Assembly: GCF_003478035.1 (NCBI RefSeq)
Contig: NZ_QUEP01000009.1
Span: 421-64,420 of the forward strand
Origin: Clostridium sp. OF03-18AA
GTDB taxonomy: Bacteria > Bacillota > Clostridia > Lachnospirales > Lachnospiraceae
Direction: 5' to 3'
Length of the DNA stretch: 64,000 bases
Shown here: positions 9,025 to 17,276 of the stretch, one piece after another
How positions within the stretch are numbered: position 1 is the first letter of the stretch
How the letters are laid out: each line of letters starts with the position of its first letter
Notes under the pieces: generated by a model
The model's database searches: none
What the model was told of the DNA's origin: nothing
The model's input: the letters and a program-made list of their open reading frames with translations, nothing else
Program-made: the position numbers and the translations under genes

Positions 9025-9873
9025 ATGCAGGGAAAATTATATTTATGTGCAACGCCTATCGGGAACCTGGACGATATCACGCTGCGGGTGTTAAATACAT
9101 TGAAAGAGGTAGATCTGATCGCTGCGGAAGATACGCGGCACAGCATCAAGCTTTTAAACCATTTTGACATCAAGACTCCGATGACCAGTTACCATGAGTT
9201 CAACAAGGTGGAAAAGGCGAGAGTTCTCGTTGAGAAGATGAAGGAAGGCACGAATATCGCACTGATCACGGACGCCGGGACACCGGGAATCTCGGATCCG
9301 GGCGAGGAGCTTGTAAAGCAGTGCTATGAGGCCGGAATCGAGCTGACTTCTCTTCCGGGACCGGCAGCGTGCATCACGGCGCTCACGATCTCCGGGATGG
9401 CGACAAGACGGTTTGCGTTTGAGGCGTTTCTGCCGTCCGATAAGAAGGAAAAGCAGAGAATTCTGGAAGAATTAAAGTCAGAGACCCGGACGATCATCCT
9501 CTATGAGGCGCCGCACCGTCTGGTACGGACCTTGGAAGAGCTTCTTGAGGCGTTAGGGGACCGGAGGATCACGATCTGCCGGGAACTCACAAAGAAGTAC
9601 GAGACGGCATTCCGGACCACGTTTCAGGGGGCGTTAGATCATTTTGAGACGGAGGAACCGCGGGGCGAATGTGTCATCGTGATCGAGGGAAAGAGCCCGG
9701 AGGAGATCAAAAAAGAGAAGGAACAGACATGGGAAGCCATGTCGCTCACGGAACACATGGACGTCTACCTGTCACAGGGAATCGAGAAGAAAGAAGCGAT
9801 GAAGCTTGTGGCAAAGGACCGCGGAATCGGGAAACGGGATGTGTACCAGATGTTGTTGGAAGAGCAGGAATAG
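9025..9873 (+). CDS. rsmI: 16S rRNA (cytidine1402-2'-O)-methyltransferase RsmI
   Basis: A SAM-dependent tetrapyrrole-methylase-fold enzyme that 2'-O-methylates C1402 in the ribosomal P site. Visible motifs are LYLCATPIGNLDDITLR at the N-terminus, AEDTRHS, ITDAGTPGISDPGE, LPGPAACITAL and the C-terminal ERDVYQ-like KRDVYQMLLEE. Length (282 residues) is normal. I use the ATG at 9025 because AGGAGG ends eight bases upstream; the longer TTG at 9019 would be too close. It is the last gene of the holB-ricT-trmN6-rsmI block, a common Firmicutes arrangement. Confidence 0.92.
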   Translation: MQGKLYLCATPIGNLDDITLRVLNTLKEVDLIAAEDTRHSIKLLNHFDIKTPMTSYHEFNKVEKARVLVEKMKEGTNIALITDAGTPGISDPGEELVKQCYEAGIELTSLPGPAACITALTISGMATRRFAFEAFLPSDKKEKQRILEELKSETRTIILYEAPHRLVRTLEELLEALGDRRITICRELTKKYETAFRTTFQGALDHFETEEPRGECVIVIEGKSPEEIKKEKEQTWEAMSLTEHMDVYLSQGIEKKEAMKLVAKDRGIGKRDVYQMLLEEQE

Positions 9874-10011
9874 GGATTTCGAGAAGAAGATGTGTCGCTG
9901 GTTATTGAGTGTGATGACGGGTGGTACGTCTTCTTTTTTACGAAAAAAATATAGACAAATAACGAAAAAATAACAAATATCTTAATAATGAAGCGAGAAA
10001 ATAAATAGTGA

Positions 10012-10041
10012 TTGAAAAAATGGGGGGGGGAATGATATAAT
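10012..10041 (+). promoter_or_regulatory. Promoter with a G9 tract in the spacer
   Basis: The -35 box TTGAAA (10012-10017) and -10 box TATAAT (10036-10041) are separated by 18 bases. The spacer holds nine consecutive G (10022-10030). It drives the small membrane protein gene at 10089. Slippage in the G tract would alter -35/-10 spacing, a known mode of phase variation in other bacteria; here it is an inference. Confidence 0.6.
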
Positions 10042-10088
10042 TCAAGTAGATGAAACGGAAACAATCAGCATAGCGGAGGGCGATCTAT

Positions 10089-10364
10089 ATGAAGAAAAAA
10101 ATGTGGTTAACATTATGTAACTTAGGCGTTTCAGTAGTATTTTTATTGTCGTTATATAGCTATACAAAGGGTATGAGATTGTTTTCGCTGGGATTAGCAA
10201 TGGCACTTCTTATAGAAATAGGTATCAGAGGGCTTATTGAGCAGAAATTTGCGCAGGAGGGCGCTGAGGTAAATGGAAATAAGATTTATTATGTATCTGA
10301 AATATTAAGATATGCTTGCGCTATTATTTTGGCAATAGCAGTGTGGCGCAATGGGTTTAAATGA
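10089..10364 (+). CDS. Small membrane protein, hypothetical
   Basis: A 91-residue protein with two N-terminal hydrophobic segments (about residues 6-24 and 30-48) and one near the C-terminus (about 70-86), joined by a polar loop with QKFAQEGAEVNGNKIYYVSE. The ribosome site GGAGGG lies about nine bases upstream. No family recognised. It is a single-gene unit: its own promoter is at 10012 and two strong hairpins follow. Base composition is more AT-rich than the flanking genes, which may point to a different history. Confidence 0.65.
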   Translation: MKKKMWLTLCNLGVSVVFLLSLYSYTKGMRLFSLGLAMALLIEIGIRGLIEQKFAQEGAEVNGNKIYYVSEILRYACAIILAIAVWRNGFK

Positions 10365-10403
10365 CAGTGATTGAAAAATGGCACACCGCATTCTCATATT
10401 TCT

Positions 10404-10448
10404 ATCATTATCTCCATCACTCCGGGCAAAAATGATGGAGATAATGAT
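10404..10448. repeat. Perfect 16-bp inverted repeat
   Basis: Arms ATCATTATCTCCATCA (10404-10419) and their exact complement (10433-10448) enclose a 13-base loop. There is no T tract, so it is not a classic terminator; it could be an operator or an RNA stabiliser. Confidence 0.7.
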
Positions 10449-10477
10449 AAAATGAAGGAAATAATCGAGTACAGCAC

Positions 10478-10521
10478 AAAAAATGACTTCCGATACTTAG
10501 AAAAGTCGGAAGTCATTTTTT
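10478..10521. terminator. Bidirectional terminator
   Basis: A perfect 16-bp stem (AAAAAATGACTTCCGA and complement) with A6 and T6 flanks. It serves the plus-strand small membrane protein gene and the minus-strand ECF S-component gene, which converge here. Confidence 0.9.
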
Positions 10522-10540
10522 AATAGGACGGGTCTAACTT

Positions 10541-10936
10541 TTACGCAAATTTTGCCTTTAATGTTCTGATCGCCGGGGACTGTACAAGGATCGTGTATAC
10601 CACGCCGCCGAGGACGATTCCTGCGATGGTCTGCATGGACAGGGTGAACATTTCACCGAAGGCAACAACGGTGCCGTAGAGCGGGATCTTTACTAAGGTG
10701 TAGCCGATAATATGGGCGATGCCGCCGACGATGGCACCGACAAGCCAGGAATACTTAAAGTTCGGCAGAAGCTTGTAGGCGATGGTTCCGGCGATGAACG
10801 CCCAGAGACCTTTTAATAACATGGTCGGGAGAACCCATACCGCGTAGCCGCCGAGAAAATCGGAGAGACCTGCGCCGATGGCACCGGCGAGGACGCCGCG
10901 TCTTGTGCCAAATAAGCAGACGGTCAGGATGATCAT
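10541..10936 (-). CDS. ECF transporter S component, 5' end apparently damaged
   Basis: Substrate-binding membrane subunit of an energy-coupling-factor vitamin transporter. GAGLSDFLGGYAVWVLPTM and the following LKGLWAFIAG match the riboflavin-type S-component family (PF07155). The annotated ATG begins inside the conserved region: the same frame continues upstream as TVKIPSAFGYTHLGDC, the expected first helix and loop, to a TAA at 11051-11053, but contains no ATG, GTG or TTG there. An ATG lies out of frame at the point where the protein should begin, so a small indel near 11030 probably broke the start. The substrate is unknown. The A and T components are not in the window, as usual for group II ECF systems. 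Confidence 0.65.
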   Translation of the reverse strand: MIILTVCLFGTRRGVLAGAIGAGLSDFLGGYAVWVLPTMLLKGLWAFIAGTIAYKLLPNFKYSWLVGAIVGGIAHIIGYTLVKIPLYGTVVAFGEMFTLSMQTIAGIVLGGVVYTILVQSPAIRTLKAKFA

Positions 10937-11064
10937 GCAGTCGCCAAGGTGGGTGTAGCCAAAGGCGGAAGGAATTTTAACAGTCCAGAAGAGAAGAAAA
11001 ACGGTTGCAGAAAGCAGAAATATATCATGGAACGGAACGTCCGGGCCGGATTAAAAAAATTTAC

Positions 11065-11093
11065 TTGACAAAACAGCAGACATCTATTACCAT
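11065..11093 (+). promoter_or_regulatory. Promoter of the fatty acid synthesis operon
   Basis: A consensus -35 box TTGACA (11065-11070), 17-base spacer and TACCAT (11088-11093) as a weaker -10. Transcription would begin near 11100, just before the TTTGA/TCAAA palindrome. Confidence 0.55.
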
Positions 11094-11106
11094 TAGAATC
11101 AAACAT

Positions 11107-11127
11107 TTTGAATATCAAACTATTTGA
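11107..11127 (+). promoter_or_regulatory. FabT-type operator
   Basis: A perfect palindrome TTTGAATATCAAA (11107-11119), immediately followed by CTATTTGA, so that TCAAA-CTA-TTTGA forms a second overlapping palindrome (to 11127). This resembles the streptococcal FabT box (TTTGA-N3-TCAAA). It lies at the expected start of transcription of the fab operon. A FabT-like regulator is encoded at 50072. Confidence 0.6.
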
Positions 11128-11231
11128 AATTAAAAACTACTGCCGGAACAAATGGTCCTGTTTCGCGGGCGTGAGGCCGCGGAAGAGTGCCGAAAAAGGT
11201 TCTGAGTGGATGAAATGGCAGGATTTAGAAG

Positions 11232-12197
11232 ATGATGACAGCCAGAATTGCTGGAATCGGCGCGTATGTGCCGGAGAATTTGATTACGAACGACGATCTG
11301 TCGAAGATCGTGGACACGAATGACGAGTGGATCCGGACACGGACCGGAATCCGGGAACGCCGGATCTCCTCCGGAGAGGGAACGCGCCATCTGGCGGCGA
11401 AGGCGGCTGAGCGGGCGCTTGCGGCAGCAGGAGTTGCCCCGGAAGAGCTGGATATCATCATTCTCGGGACTTCGTCCCCGGACCGGAATTATCCCAGCGA
11501 TGCCTGCAGTGTTCAGGCGGCCATCGGGGCAGTGAATGCAGTTGCCTTCGATATCTCGGCGGCATGCGCGGGATTTATTTTCGCCATGAATATCGTGGAA
11601 GGATTTTTTAAAGCCGGAATTTACAAGACGGCGCTGATCATCGGGGCGGAAACCCTCAGCAAAGTGACAGACTGGAGTGACCGCGGCACCTGCGTCCTTT
11701 TTGGAGACGGAGCAGGGGCAGCCGTTTTAAAAGCGGAAGAGAACGGAATCATCGACATGATGATGGGGGCGGACGGAACGAAGGGTGATGTCCTCGCCTG
11801 CACGTCCAGAACCGTTGGGAACTTCCTCACAGGGACAAAGCCGGAGCTCGGGTTCATGACCATGGACGGACAGGAGGTCTTCAAGTTCGCGGTGCGGAAG
11901 GTGCCGGAGAGCGTCTTGGAGCTTCTTAACCGGACAGGGACAAAAAAGGAAGACATTAAATATTATGTTCTTCATCAGGCGAATGAGCGGATCATTGAGG
12001 CAGCGGCCAGACGTCTGAAGGAGCCGATGGAGAAATTCCCGATGACGATCGGTCAGTTTGGAAATACATCAACGGCATCGATTCCGTTACTGTTAGACGA
12101 TATGATTCAGAAGGACATGCTGAAGCGGGGCGACAAGATCATCATGTCAGGCTTCGGAGCCGGAATGACCTGGGGCGCAGTGCTCATGGAGTGGTAG
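11232..12197 (+). CDS. fabH: Beta-ketoacyl-ACP synthase III (FabH)
   Basis: Starts fatty acid synthesis by condensing acetyl-CoA (or a short acyl-CoA) with malonyl-ACP in the cytoplasm. The catalytic triad is visible: Cys112 in FDISAACAGF, His in LHQANERII and Asn in FGNTSTASIPL. The C-terminal GFGAGMTWGA is typical. Length (321 residues) is normal. Two adjacent ATG codons are possible; the ribosome site is weak (TTAGAAG). It is the first gene of an 11-gene fatty acid operon and lies about 110 bases after a candidate FabT operator. Confidence 0.95.
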   Translation: MMTARIAGIGAYVPENLITNDDLSKIVDTNDEWIRTRTGIRERRISSGEGTRHLAAKAAERALAAAGVAPEELDIIILGTSSPDRNYPSDACSVQAAIGAVNAVAFDISAACAGFIFAMNIVEGFFKAGIYKTALIIGAETLSKVTDWSDRGTCVLFGDGAGAAVLKAEENGIIDMMMGADGTKGDVLACTSRTVGNFLTGTKPELGFMTMDGQEVFKFAVRKVPESVLELLNRTGTKKEDIKYYVLHQANERIIEAAARRLKEPMEKFPMTIGQFGNTSTASIPLLLDDMIQKDMLKRGDKIIMSGFGAGMTWGAVLMEW

Positions 12198-12317
12198 ATA
12201 GCTGATTTTTCCGGAAAGCAGGAGAAATTATCCACATAACAAGAAATAATTAAAAAACAAAAAATTGCAAAAATTCATAAAATATAAATAATAAGAACAT
12301 TTAAAGGAGATCAAATC

Positions 12318-12551
12318 ATGTTAGAAAAAATGAAAGAAATCATCGCAGAGCAGTTAAGCACAGACGCAGACGGCATCACAGAGGCAACTTCCTTCAAGGA
12401 TGACCTTGGTGCAGATTCCCTTGACTTATTTGAGCTTGTTATGGCTCTTGAGGATGAGTATTCTGTAGAGATCCCGGCTGAGGACCTTCAGAATCTCGCA
12501 ACGGTTGGCGATGTTATGAAGTACTTAAAAGATAAAGGTGTTGAGGAATAA
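12318..12551 (+). CDS. acpP: Acyl carrier protein
   Basis: Small acidic protein (77 residues) that carries growing acyl chains on 4'-phosphopantetheine attached to Ser34 in the motif LGADSLDLFEL. It has a strong ribosome site (AAAGGAG) and lies after an AT-rich 120-base gap that may hold its own promoter (TTGCAA at 12265, TAATAA at 12289). A hairpin follows the gene. Both features fit the need for much more ACP than enzyme. Confidence 0.95.
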   Translation: MLEKMKEIIAEQLSTDADGITEATSFKDDLGADSLDLFELVMALEDEYSVEIPAEDLQNLATVGDVMKYLKDKGVEE

Positions 12552-12569
12552 TCAAACCGAATAAACCAG

Positions 12570-12599
12570 AGTAAAAACGCGTCTATGACGCGTTTTACT
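12570..12599 (+). terminator. Hairpin after acpP (partial terminator or RNA stabiliser)
   Basis: Stem AGTAAAAACGCGTC (12570-12583) with GACGCGTTTTACT (12587-12599), loop TAT, one bulged A. It lacks a long T tract after the stem, so transcription probably continues in part into fabK. Confidence 0.7.
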
Positions 12600-12661
12600 G
12601 ATATAAAGATAATTCCGGGCAATACCCGACAGATAGATTTCAGGAAGTGAGAGCAATAAAA

Positions 12662-13594
12662 ATGAAGACAAGAATTACAGAAATGCTGGGAATCGAATAT
12701 CCGATCATTCAGGGCGGTATGGCCTGGGTCGCTGAGCATCATCTTGCTGCCGCTGTCTCCGAGGCAGGAGGTCTTGGCCTCATCGGCGGCGCAAATGCAC
12801 CGGGAGAGGTTGTCCGTGAAGAGATCCGTAAGGCGAAAGCACTGACAAAGAAGCCGTTCGGCGTCAATGTGATGCTAATGAGCCCGTATGCGGATGATGT
12901 GGCGAAGGTGGTTGTTGAAGAGGGCGTGAAGGTCGTTACGACAGGAGCCGGAAATCCTGCAAAGTACATGAAGATGTGGAAGGAAGCAGGAATCATCGTG
13001 ATCCCGGTCGTTGCTTCTGTGGCTCTTGCGAAGCTTATGGAGCGCGGCGGCGCTGATGCTGTCGTTGCGGAGGGAACCGAATCCGGCGGACATATCGGTG
13101 AGGCGACTACCATGACTCTCGTTCCGCAGGTCGTTGACGCGGTATCCATCCCGGTCATTGCGGCAGGCGGCATCGGTGATGGAAGAGGAATCGCGGCGGC
13201 CTTCATGCTGGGCGCTGAGGCAGTCCAGATGGGAACAAGATTTGTTGTCGCAAAGGAATCCATCGTTCATGAAAATTATAAGCAGAGAATCATTAAAGCA
13301 AAGGACATCGATTCTGCGGTAACAGGAAGAACCCACGGACATCCGGTCCGCTGTCTGAGAAACCAGATGACAAGAGAATACAACCGCCTTGAGGCAGAAG
13401 GAAAATCCTTTGAGGAGCTTGAATATCTGACACTTGGAACTCTCAGGAAAGCCGTTCAGGAAGGCGATACCACAAACGGAACTGTCATGGCAGGTCAGAT
13501 CGCAGGTCTTGTAACGAAAGAGCAGACATGTAAGGAAATGATCGATGAGATGATGGAGCAGGCAGACAAGCTGCTTGGCGGATGTCAGAAGTAA
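12662..13594 (+). CDS. fabK: Enoyl-ACP reductase II (FabK)
   Basis: FMN-dependent enoyl-ACP reductase of the nitronate monooxygenase fold, catalysing the last reduction of each elongation cycle. Visible motifs are YPIIQGGMAWVA, GAGNPAKY, EGTESGGHIGE and AAGGIGDGRGIAAA, the last two binding FMN phosphate. It takes the place of FabI, which is not in the window. The ATG at 12662 is preferred over a GTG at 12647 because of ribosome-site spacing. It ends eight bases before the fabD start. Confidence 0.92.
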   Translation: MKTRITEMLGIEYPIIQGGMAWVAEHHLAAAVSEAGGLGLIGGANAPGEVVREEIRKAKALTKKPFGVNVMLMSPYADDVAKVVVEEGVKVVTTGAGNPAKYMKMWKEAGIIVIPVVASVALAKLMERGGADAVVAEGTESGGHIGEATTMTLVPQVVDAVSIPVIAAGGIGDGRGIAAAFMLGAEAVQMGTRFVVAKESIVHENYKQRIIKAKDIDSAVTGRTHGHPVRCLRNQMTREYNRLEAEGKSFEELEYLTLGTLRKAVQEGDTTNGTVMAGQIAGLVTKEQTCKEMIDEMMEQADKLLGGCQK

Positions 13595-13602
13595 GGAGAA
13601 TC

Positions 13603-14511
13603 ATGGGAAAGACAGCATTTATTTTTCCGGGACAGGGCGCGCAGGTATGCGGCATGGGCCAGGATTTTTATGAAAATTCGGAGACTGCAAAGGCAGTATT
13701 TGACCGTGCGACGAAGCTTTTAGGCTTTTCCGTTCCGGAGTTATGCTTTGAGAAAAATGACCGTCTGGACATCACGGAGTATACGCAGGCGGCAATGGTG
13801 ACCACGAGCGTTGCCATGATGAAGGTGATGGAGGAGCGTGGCATCCATGCGGATGTGGCGGCTGGCTTAAGCCTTGGCGAGTACTGCGCACTGGTGGCAG
13901 CTGGCGTTATGACGGCGGATGACGCGATCCGCACAGTCCGGGAGAGAGGAATTCTCATGCAGGAGGCAGTTCCGGCTGGAGTCGGCGGAATGAGCGCTGT
14001 TCTCGGCATGACGGCAGATGAGATCAATGCCGTTGTGGACGAGATTCCGAATGTGCAGGTCGCAAACTACAACTGCCCGGGTCAGATCGTGATCTCCGGT
14101 CTCAAGGAGGCGGTGGAGACCGCGGCGGTGAAGTTAAAAGAGGCAGGCGCAAGACGTGTGATCCCGCTTAATGTCAGTGGACCGTTCCACTCCTATCTTT
14201 TAGAGGAAGCCGGGGAGAAGCTTGGAAGGTTTCTGGAGAATATTCCGGTATCTGAGCCAAAGATCCCGTATGTGGCGAATGTGACAGCCGCTTATGTGAC
14301 AAAGGCAGAGGACGTAAAGCCGCTCTTAACACGCCAGGTATCTTCTTCTGTCAGATGGCAGCAGAGCGTGGAGACTATGCTGTCGGACGGTGTTGACCGT
14401 TTTATTGAGATCGGACCGGGAAAGACGTTAGCTGGGTTTATCAGAAAGATCAACCGGGAAGCGACGGTCATCAATATTGAGAAATTTGAGGATCTGGAGA
14501 AGCTGAACTAA
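13603..14511 (+). CDS. fabD: Malonyl-CoA:ACP transacylase (FabD)
   Basis: Moves malonyl groups from CoA to ACP. The N-terminus FIFPGQGAQ is typical, the nucleophile is Ser90 in GLSLGEY, and the catalytic His is in SGPFHS. Length is about 302 residues. The ATG at 13603 follows AAGGAG of the intergenic bases; an in-frame ATG at 13582 lies inside fabK and would add a non-homologous leader. It is tightly linked to fabK. Confidence 0.95.
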   Translation: MGKTAFIFPGQGAQVCGMGQDFYENSETAKAVFDRATKLLGFSVPELCFEKNDRLDITEYTQAAMVTTSVAMMKVMEERGIHADVAAGLSLGEYCALVAAGVMTADDAIRTVRERGILMQEAVPAGVGGMSAVLGMTADEINAVVDEIPNVQVANYNCPGQIVISGLKEAVETAAVKLKEAGARRVIPLNVSGPFHSYLLEEAGEKLGRFLENIPVSEPKIPYVANVTAAYVTKAEDVKPLLTRQVSSSVRWQQSVETMLSDGVDRFIEIGPGKTLAGFIRKINREATVINIEKFEDLEKLN

Positions 14512-14591
14512 GTGATCGAAAGAGAAATTAGTAAATAATGTCGTCAGAGACAAAAATCTGGCGGCTGACTGATAGAAACACGGAGGGAAAC

Positions 14592-15335
14592 ATGAATTTA
14601 ACAGGGAAGGTTACTCTTGTGACAGGCGCAAGCCGCGGAATCGGCCGTCAGATCGCTTTGACACTGGCTGGATACGGCGCGACCGTCATTGTCAACTATA
14701 ACGGCTCCGCAGCAAAAGCGGAGGAAGTCGTAAACGAGATCACAGCAAACGGCGGAATGGCGGAGAGCATGCAGTGCAGCGTCAGTGATTTCGAAAAATC
14801 CAAAGAAATGATCGATGGGATCGTAAAGAAATACGGCCGTCTCGACATTCTTGTGAACAACGCCGGAATCACAAAAGACAACCTGATCATGAAGATGTCC
14901 GAGGACGATTTTGACGCAGTTATTGCCACAAACTTAAAGGGCGCTTTCAACTGCATCAAACATGTCTCCCGCCAGATGTTAAAGCAGAGAGGCGGACGGA
15001 TCATCAACATCTCCTCCGTTTCCGGAGTGATGGGAAATGCAGGTCAGGCAAACTACTGCGCATCTAAGGCCGGCATCATCGGACTCACGAAATCCGTTGC
15101 GAGAGAGCTTGGAAGCCGCGGAATCACAGCAAACGCAGTTGCTCCGGGATTTATCCGTACAGAGATGACGGATGTGCTGCCGGAGGACGTAAAGAAAGCC
15201 ATGGGCGAGCAGATTCCGTTAAAGCATTTCGGTGAGACAAAAGACATTGCGGAGGCAGTCGCATTTCTTGCTTCCGATGAGGCAGCTTATATTACCGGCC
15301 AGGTTCTTCAGGTGGACGGCGGCATGGCGATGTAA
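14592..15335 (+). CDS. fabG: 3-oxoacyl-ACP reductase (FabG)
   Basis: NADPH-dependent short-chain dehydrogenase that reduces 3-oxoacyl-ACP. It shows the cofactor motif [15 protein letters not shown], the catalytic Ser in NISSVSG, Tyr155 and Lys159 in YCASK, and the C-terminal VDGGMAM. The ATG at 14592 (ribosome site GGAGGGAA) gives the normal 247 residues; an upstream in-frame ATG at 14538 adds a non-conserved extension. Confidence 0.95.
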   Translation: MNLTGKVTLVTGASRGIGRQIALTLAGYGATVIVNYNGSAAKAEEVVNEITANGGMAESMQCSVSDFEKSKEMIDGIVKKYGRLDILVNNAGITKDNLIMKMSEDDFDAVIATNLKGAFNCIKHVSRQMLKQRGGRIINISSVSGVMGNAGQANYCASKAGIIGLTKSVARELGSRGITANAVAPGFIRTEMTDVLPEDVKKAMGEQIPLKHFGETKDIAEAVAFLASDEAAYITGQVLQVDGGMAM

Positions 15336-15448
15336 AAGACAGTTGGAAAAAGCGCCTGTTCCGGCCACACAGCCGGACAGCGGATGTTTCGGTTATCATC
15401 TGCGCGGGGCGTGGCTGATAACATATTTAGAACAGGAGAACGAAAAGC

Positions 15449-16684
15449 ATGAGAAGAGTTGTAGTAACAGGAATGGGCGCGATCACCCCGATCGGAAACG
15501 ATGTTGAGACATTCTGGAACGGATTAAAAGAGAAGAAACTCGGATTTGGACCGATCACATCGTTTGATACGACGGATTACAAAGCAAAGCTCGCGGCAGA
15601 GGTCAAGGACTTTGAGCCGAAGGATTATATGGATCCGAAGGCGGCAAGAAGAATGGAGCGCTTCGCACAGTTTGCAGTAGCGGCATCCCGTCAGGCGATC
15701 GAGGATTCCGGTCTTGATATGACGAAGGAAGATCCGTTCCGCGTCGGTGTCTGTGTAAGCTCCGGTATCGGAAGCTTACAGATCATTGAGAAGGAATATA
15801 AGAAGCTTCTGGAAAAAGGACCGAACCGTGTAAACCCGCTTCTGGTGCCGCTCATGATCAGCAACATGGCTGCAGGAAACGTGTCCATTCAGTTTGGCTT
15901 AAAGGGAAAAAATATCAACGTCGTGACAGCATGTGCATCCGGCACGAACTCCATCGGTGAGGCGATGCGCGCGATCCAGCATGGTGAGGCGGAAGCCATG
16001 GTAGCAGGCGGAACTGAGAGCTGCATCACACCGTTAGGCGTTGCGGGATTCTCCGGACTTACCGCTCTTTCCACCTCCGAGGATCCGGAGCGCGCCTCCA
16101 TTCCGTTCGATCTTGAGAGAAACGGTTTCGTCATGGGCGAGGGCGCAGGTGTTGTTGTCTTAGAGGAATTAGAGCATGCAAAAGCCCGTGGAGCAAAGAT
16201 CTATGCAGAGTTAGCCGGATACGGCGCGACAGGCGATGCTTATCACATTACTTCTCCGGCGGAGGACGGAAGCGGTGCCGCAAAGGCAATGGAATACGCA
16301 ATCGCTGACGCGGGAATGAAGCCGGAGGACATCGATTACATCAATGCCCACGGAACAGCGACCCACCACAACGATTTATTCGAGACAAAAGCCATCAAGC
16401 TTGCACTTGGTGACCATGCATATAAAGTAAAGATCAACTCCACAAAATCCATGATCGGCCACCTCTTAGGCGCTGCCGGCGGCGTTGAGTTCATCGATTG
16501 TGTAAAATCCATCGAGGACGGCTTCGTTCATGCCACAGCAGGCTTAAAAGTAGACGATCCGGAATGCGATCTTGACTACACAAAGGGCGACGGCGTTTCC
16601 ATGGAAGTAAAGACAGTCTTAACGAACTCTCTGGGATTCGGCGGACACAACGCGTGCCTGCTTGTCAGAAAGTTTGAGGAGTAA
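15449..16684 (+). CDS. fabF: Beta-ketoacyl-ACP synthase II (FabF)
   Basis: Condensing enzyme that elongates acyl-ACP with malonyl-ACP. The Cys-His-His triad is present: Cys162 in TACASGTNS, His in NAHGTATHHND and His in KSMIGHLLGAAG. The length of 411 residues is normal. It follows fabG by about 110 bases that hold no gene and precedes accB by 11 bases. Confidence 0.95.
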   Translation: MRRVVVTGMGAITPIGNDVETFWNGLKEKKLGFGPITSFDTTDYKAKLAAEVKDFEPKDYMDPKAARRMERFAQFAVAASRQAIEDSGLDMTKEDPFRVGVCVSSGIGSLQIIEKEYKKLLEKGPNRVNPLLVPLMISNMAAGNVSIQFGLKGKNINVVTACASGTNSIGEAMRAIQHGEAEAMVAGGTESCITPLGVAGFSGLTALSTSEDPERASIPFDLERNGFVMGEGAGVVVLEELEHAKARGAKIYAELAGYGATGDAYHITSPAEDGSGAAKAMEYAIADAGMKPEDIDYINAHGTATHHNDLFETKAIKLALGDHAYKVKINSTKSMIGHLLGAAGGVEFIDCVKSIEDGFVHATAGLKVDDPECDLDYTKGDGVSMEVKTVLTNSLGFGGHNACLLVRKFEE

Positions 16685-16695
16685 GGAGAACGGCA

Positions 16696-17172
16696 ATGGA
16701 AGTAAAAGAGATCATTGAGTTAATGAAAGCAATGTCGGACAACGGCATGACCGGCTTCGAGCTGGAAGAAGGCGACTGGAAGCTGACGATGAAGAGAGAA
16801 AAAAAGATCGTTGCGGCGGCTCAGACTCCGGTCATCGTGCAGGGCGCAGGCCAGGGAACACTGCTCCAGACGGCTGATGTGACAGCTGTAGAGTCTGTCT
16901 CCGGAGACAAGGAAGAGAAGAAAGTTTCCGGGATCTCTGAGAAAGTGATCACCTGCCCGCTCGTCGGAACCTTCTACTCTTCCCCGGCTCCGGATGCTGA
17001 GGATTATGTAAAAGTCGGAGATACCGTGAAAAAAGGTCAGGTCATCGGGATCGTGGAAGCCATGAAGCTGATGAACGAGATCGAGAGTGAGTACGACGGG
17101 ATCGTGGAGGAAATCCTCGTGAAGAATGAGGAGACCGTCGAGTATGGTCAGCCGTTATTCCGGATCCGGTAG
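16696..17172 (+). CDS. accB: Biotin carboxyl carrier protein of acetyl-CoA carboxylase
   Basis: Carries CO2 on biotin between AccC and the carboxyltransferase. The biotin site is Lys124 in VEAMKLMNE, within a C-terminal lipoyl/biotinyl domain (about residues 85-158). The N-terminal 35 residues form the conserved helix (IIELMKAMSDNGMTGFELE), joined by a flexible Ala/Gln/Val linker. Ribosome site AAGGAG. Confidence 0.95.
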   Translation: MEVKEIIELMKAMSDNGMTGFELEEGDWKLTMKREKKIVAAAQTPVIVQGAGQGTLLQTADVTAVESVSGDKEEKKVSGISEKVITCPLVGTFYSSPAPDAEDYVKVGDTVKKGQVIGIVEAMKLMNEIESEYDGIVEEILVKNEETVEYGQPLFRIR

Positions 17173-17276
17173 GCGCTGGCATTCGGCATGGCTGAACGGT
17201 AATAAATGTTTCAGGCAGATGGTCTGATCCAGCCGGAAGAAAACACCGGTTCAGATCATTTGCGACAGGAGGAAAA

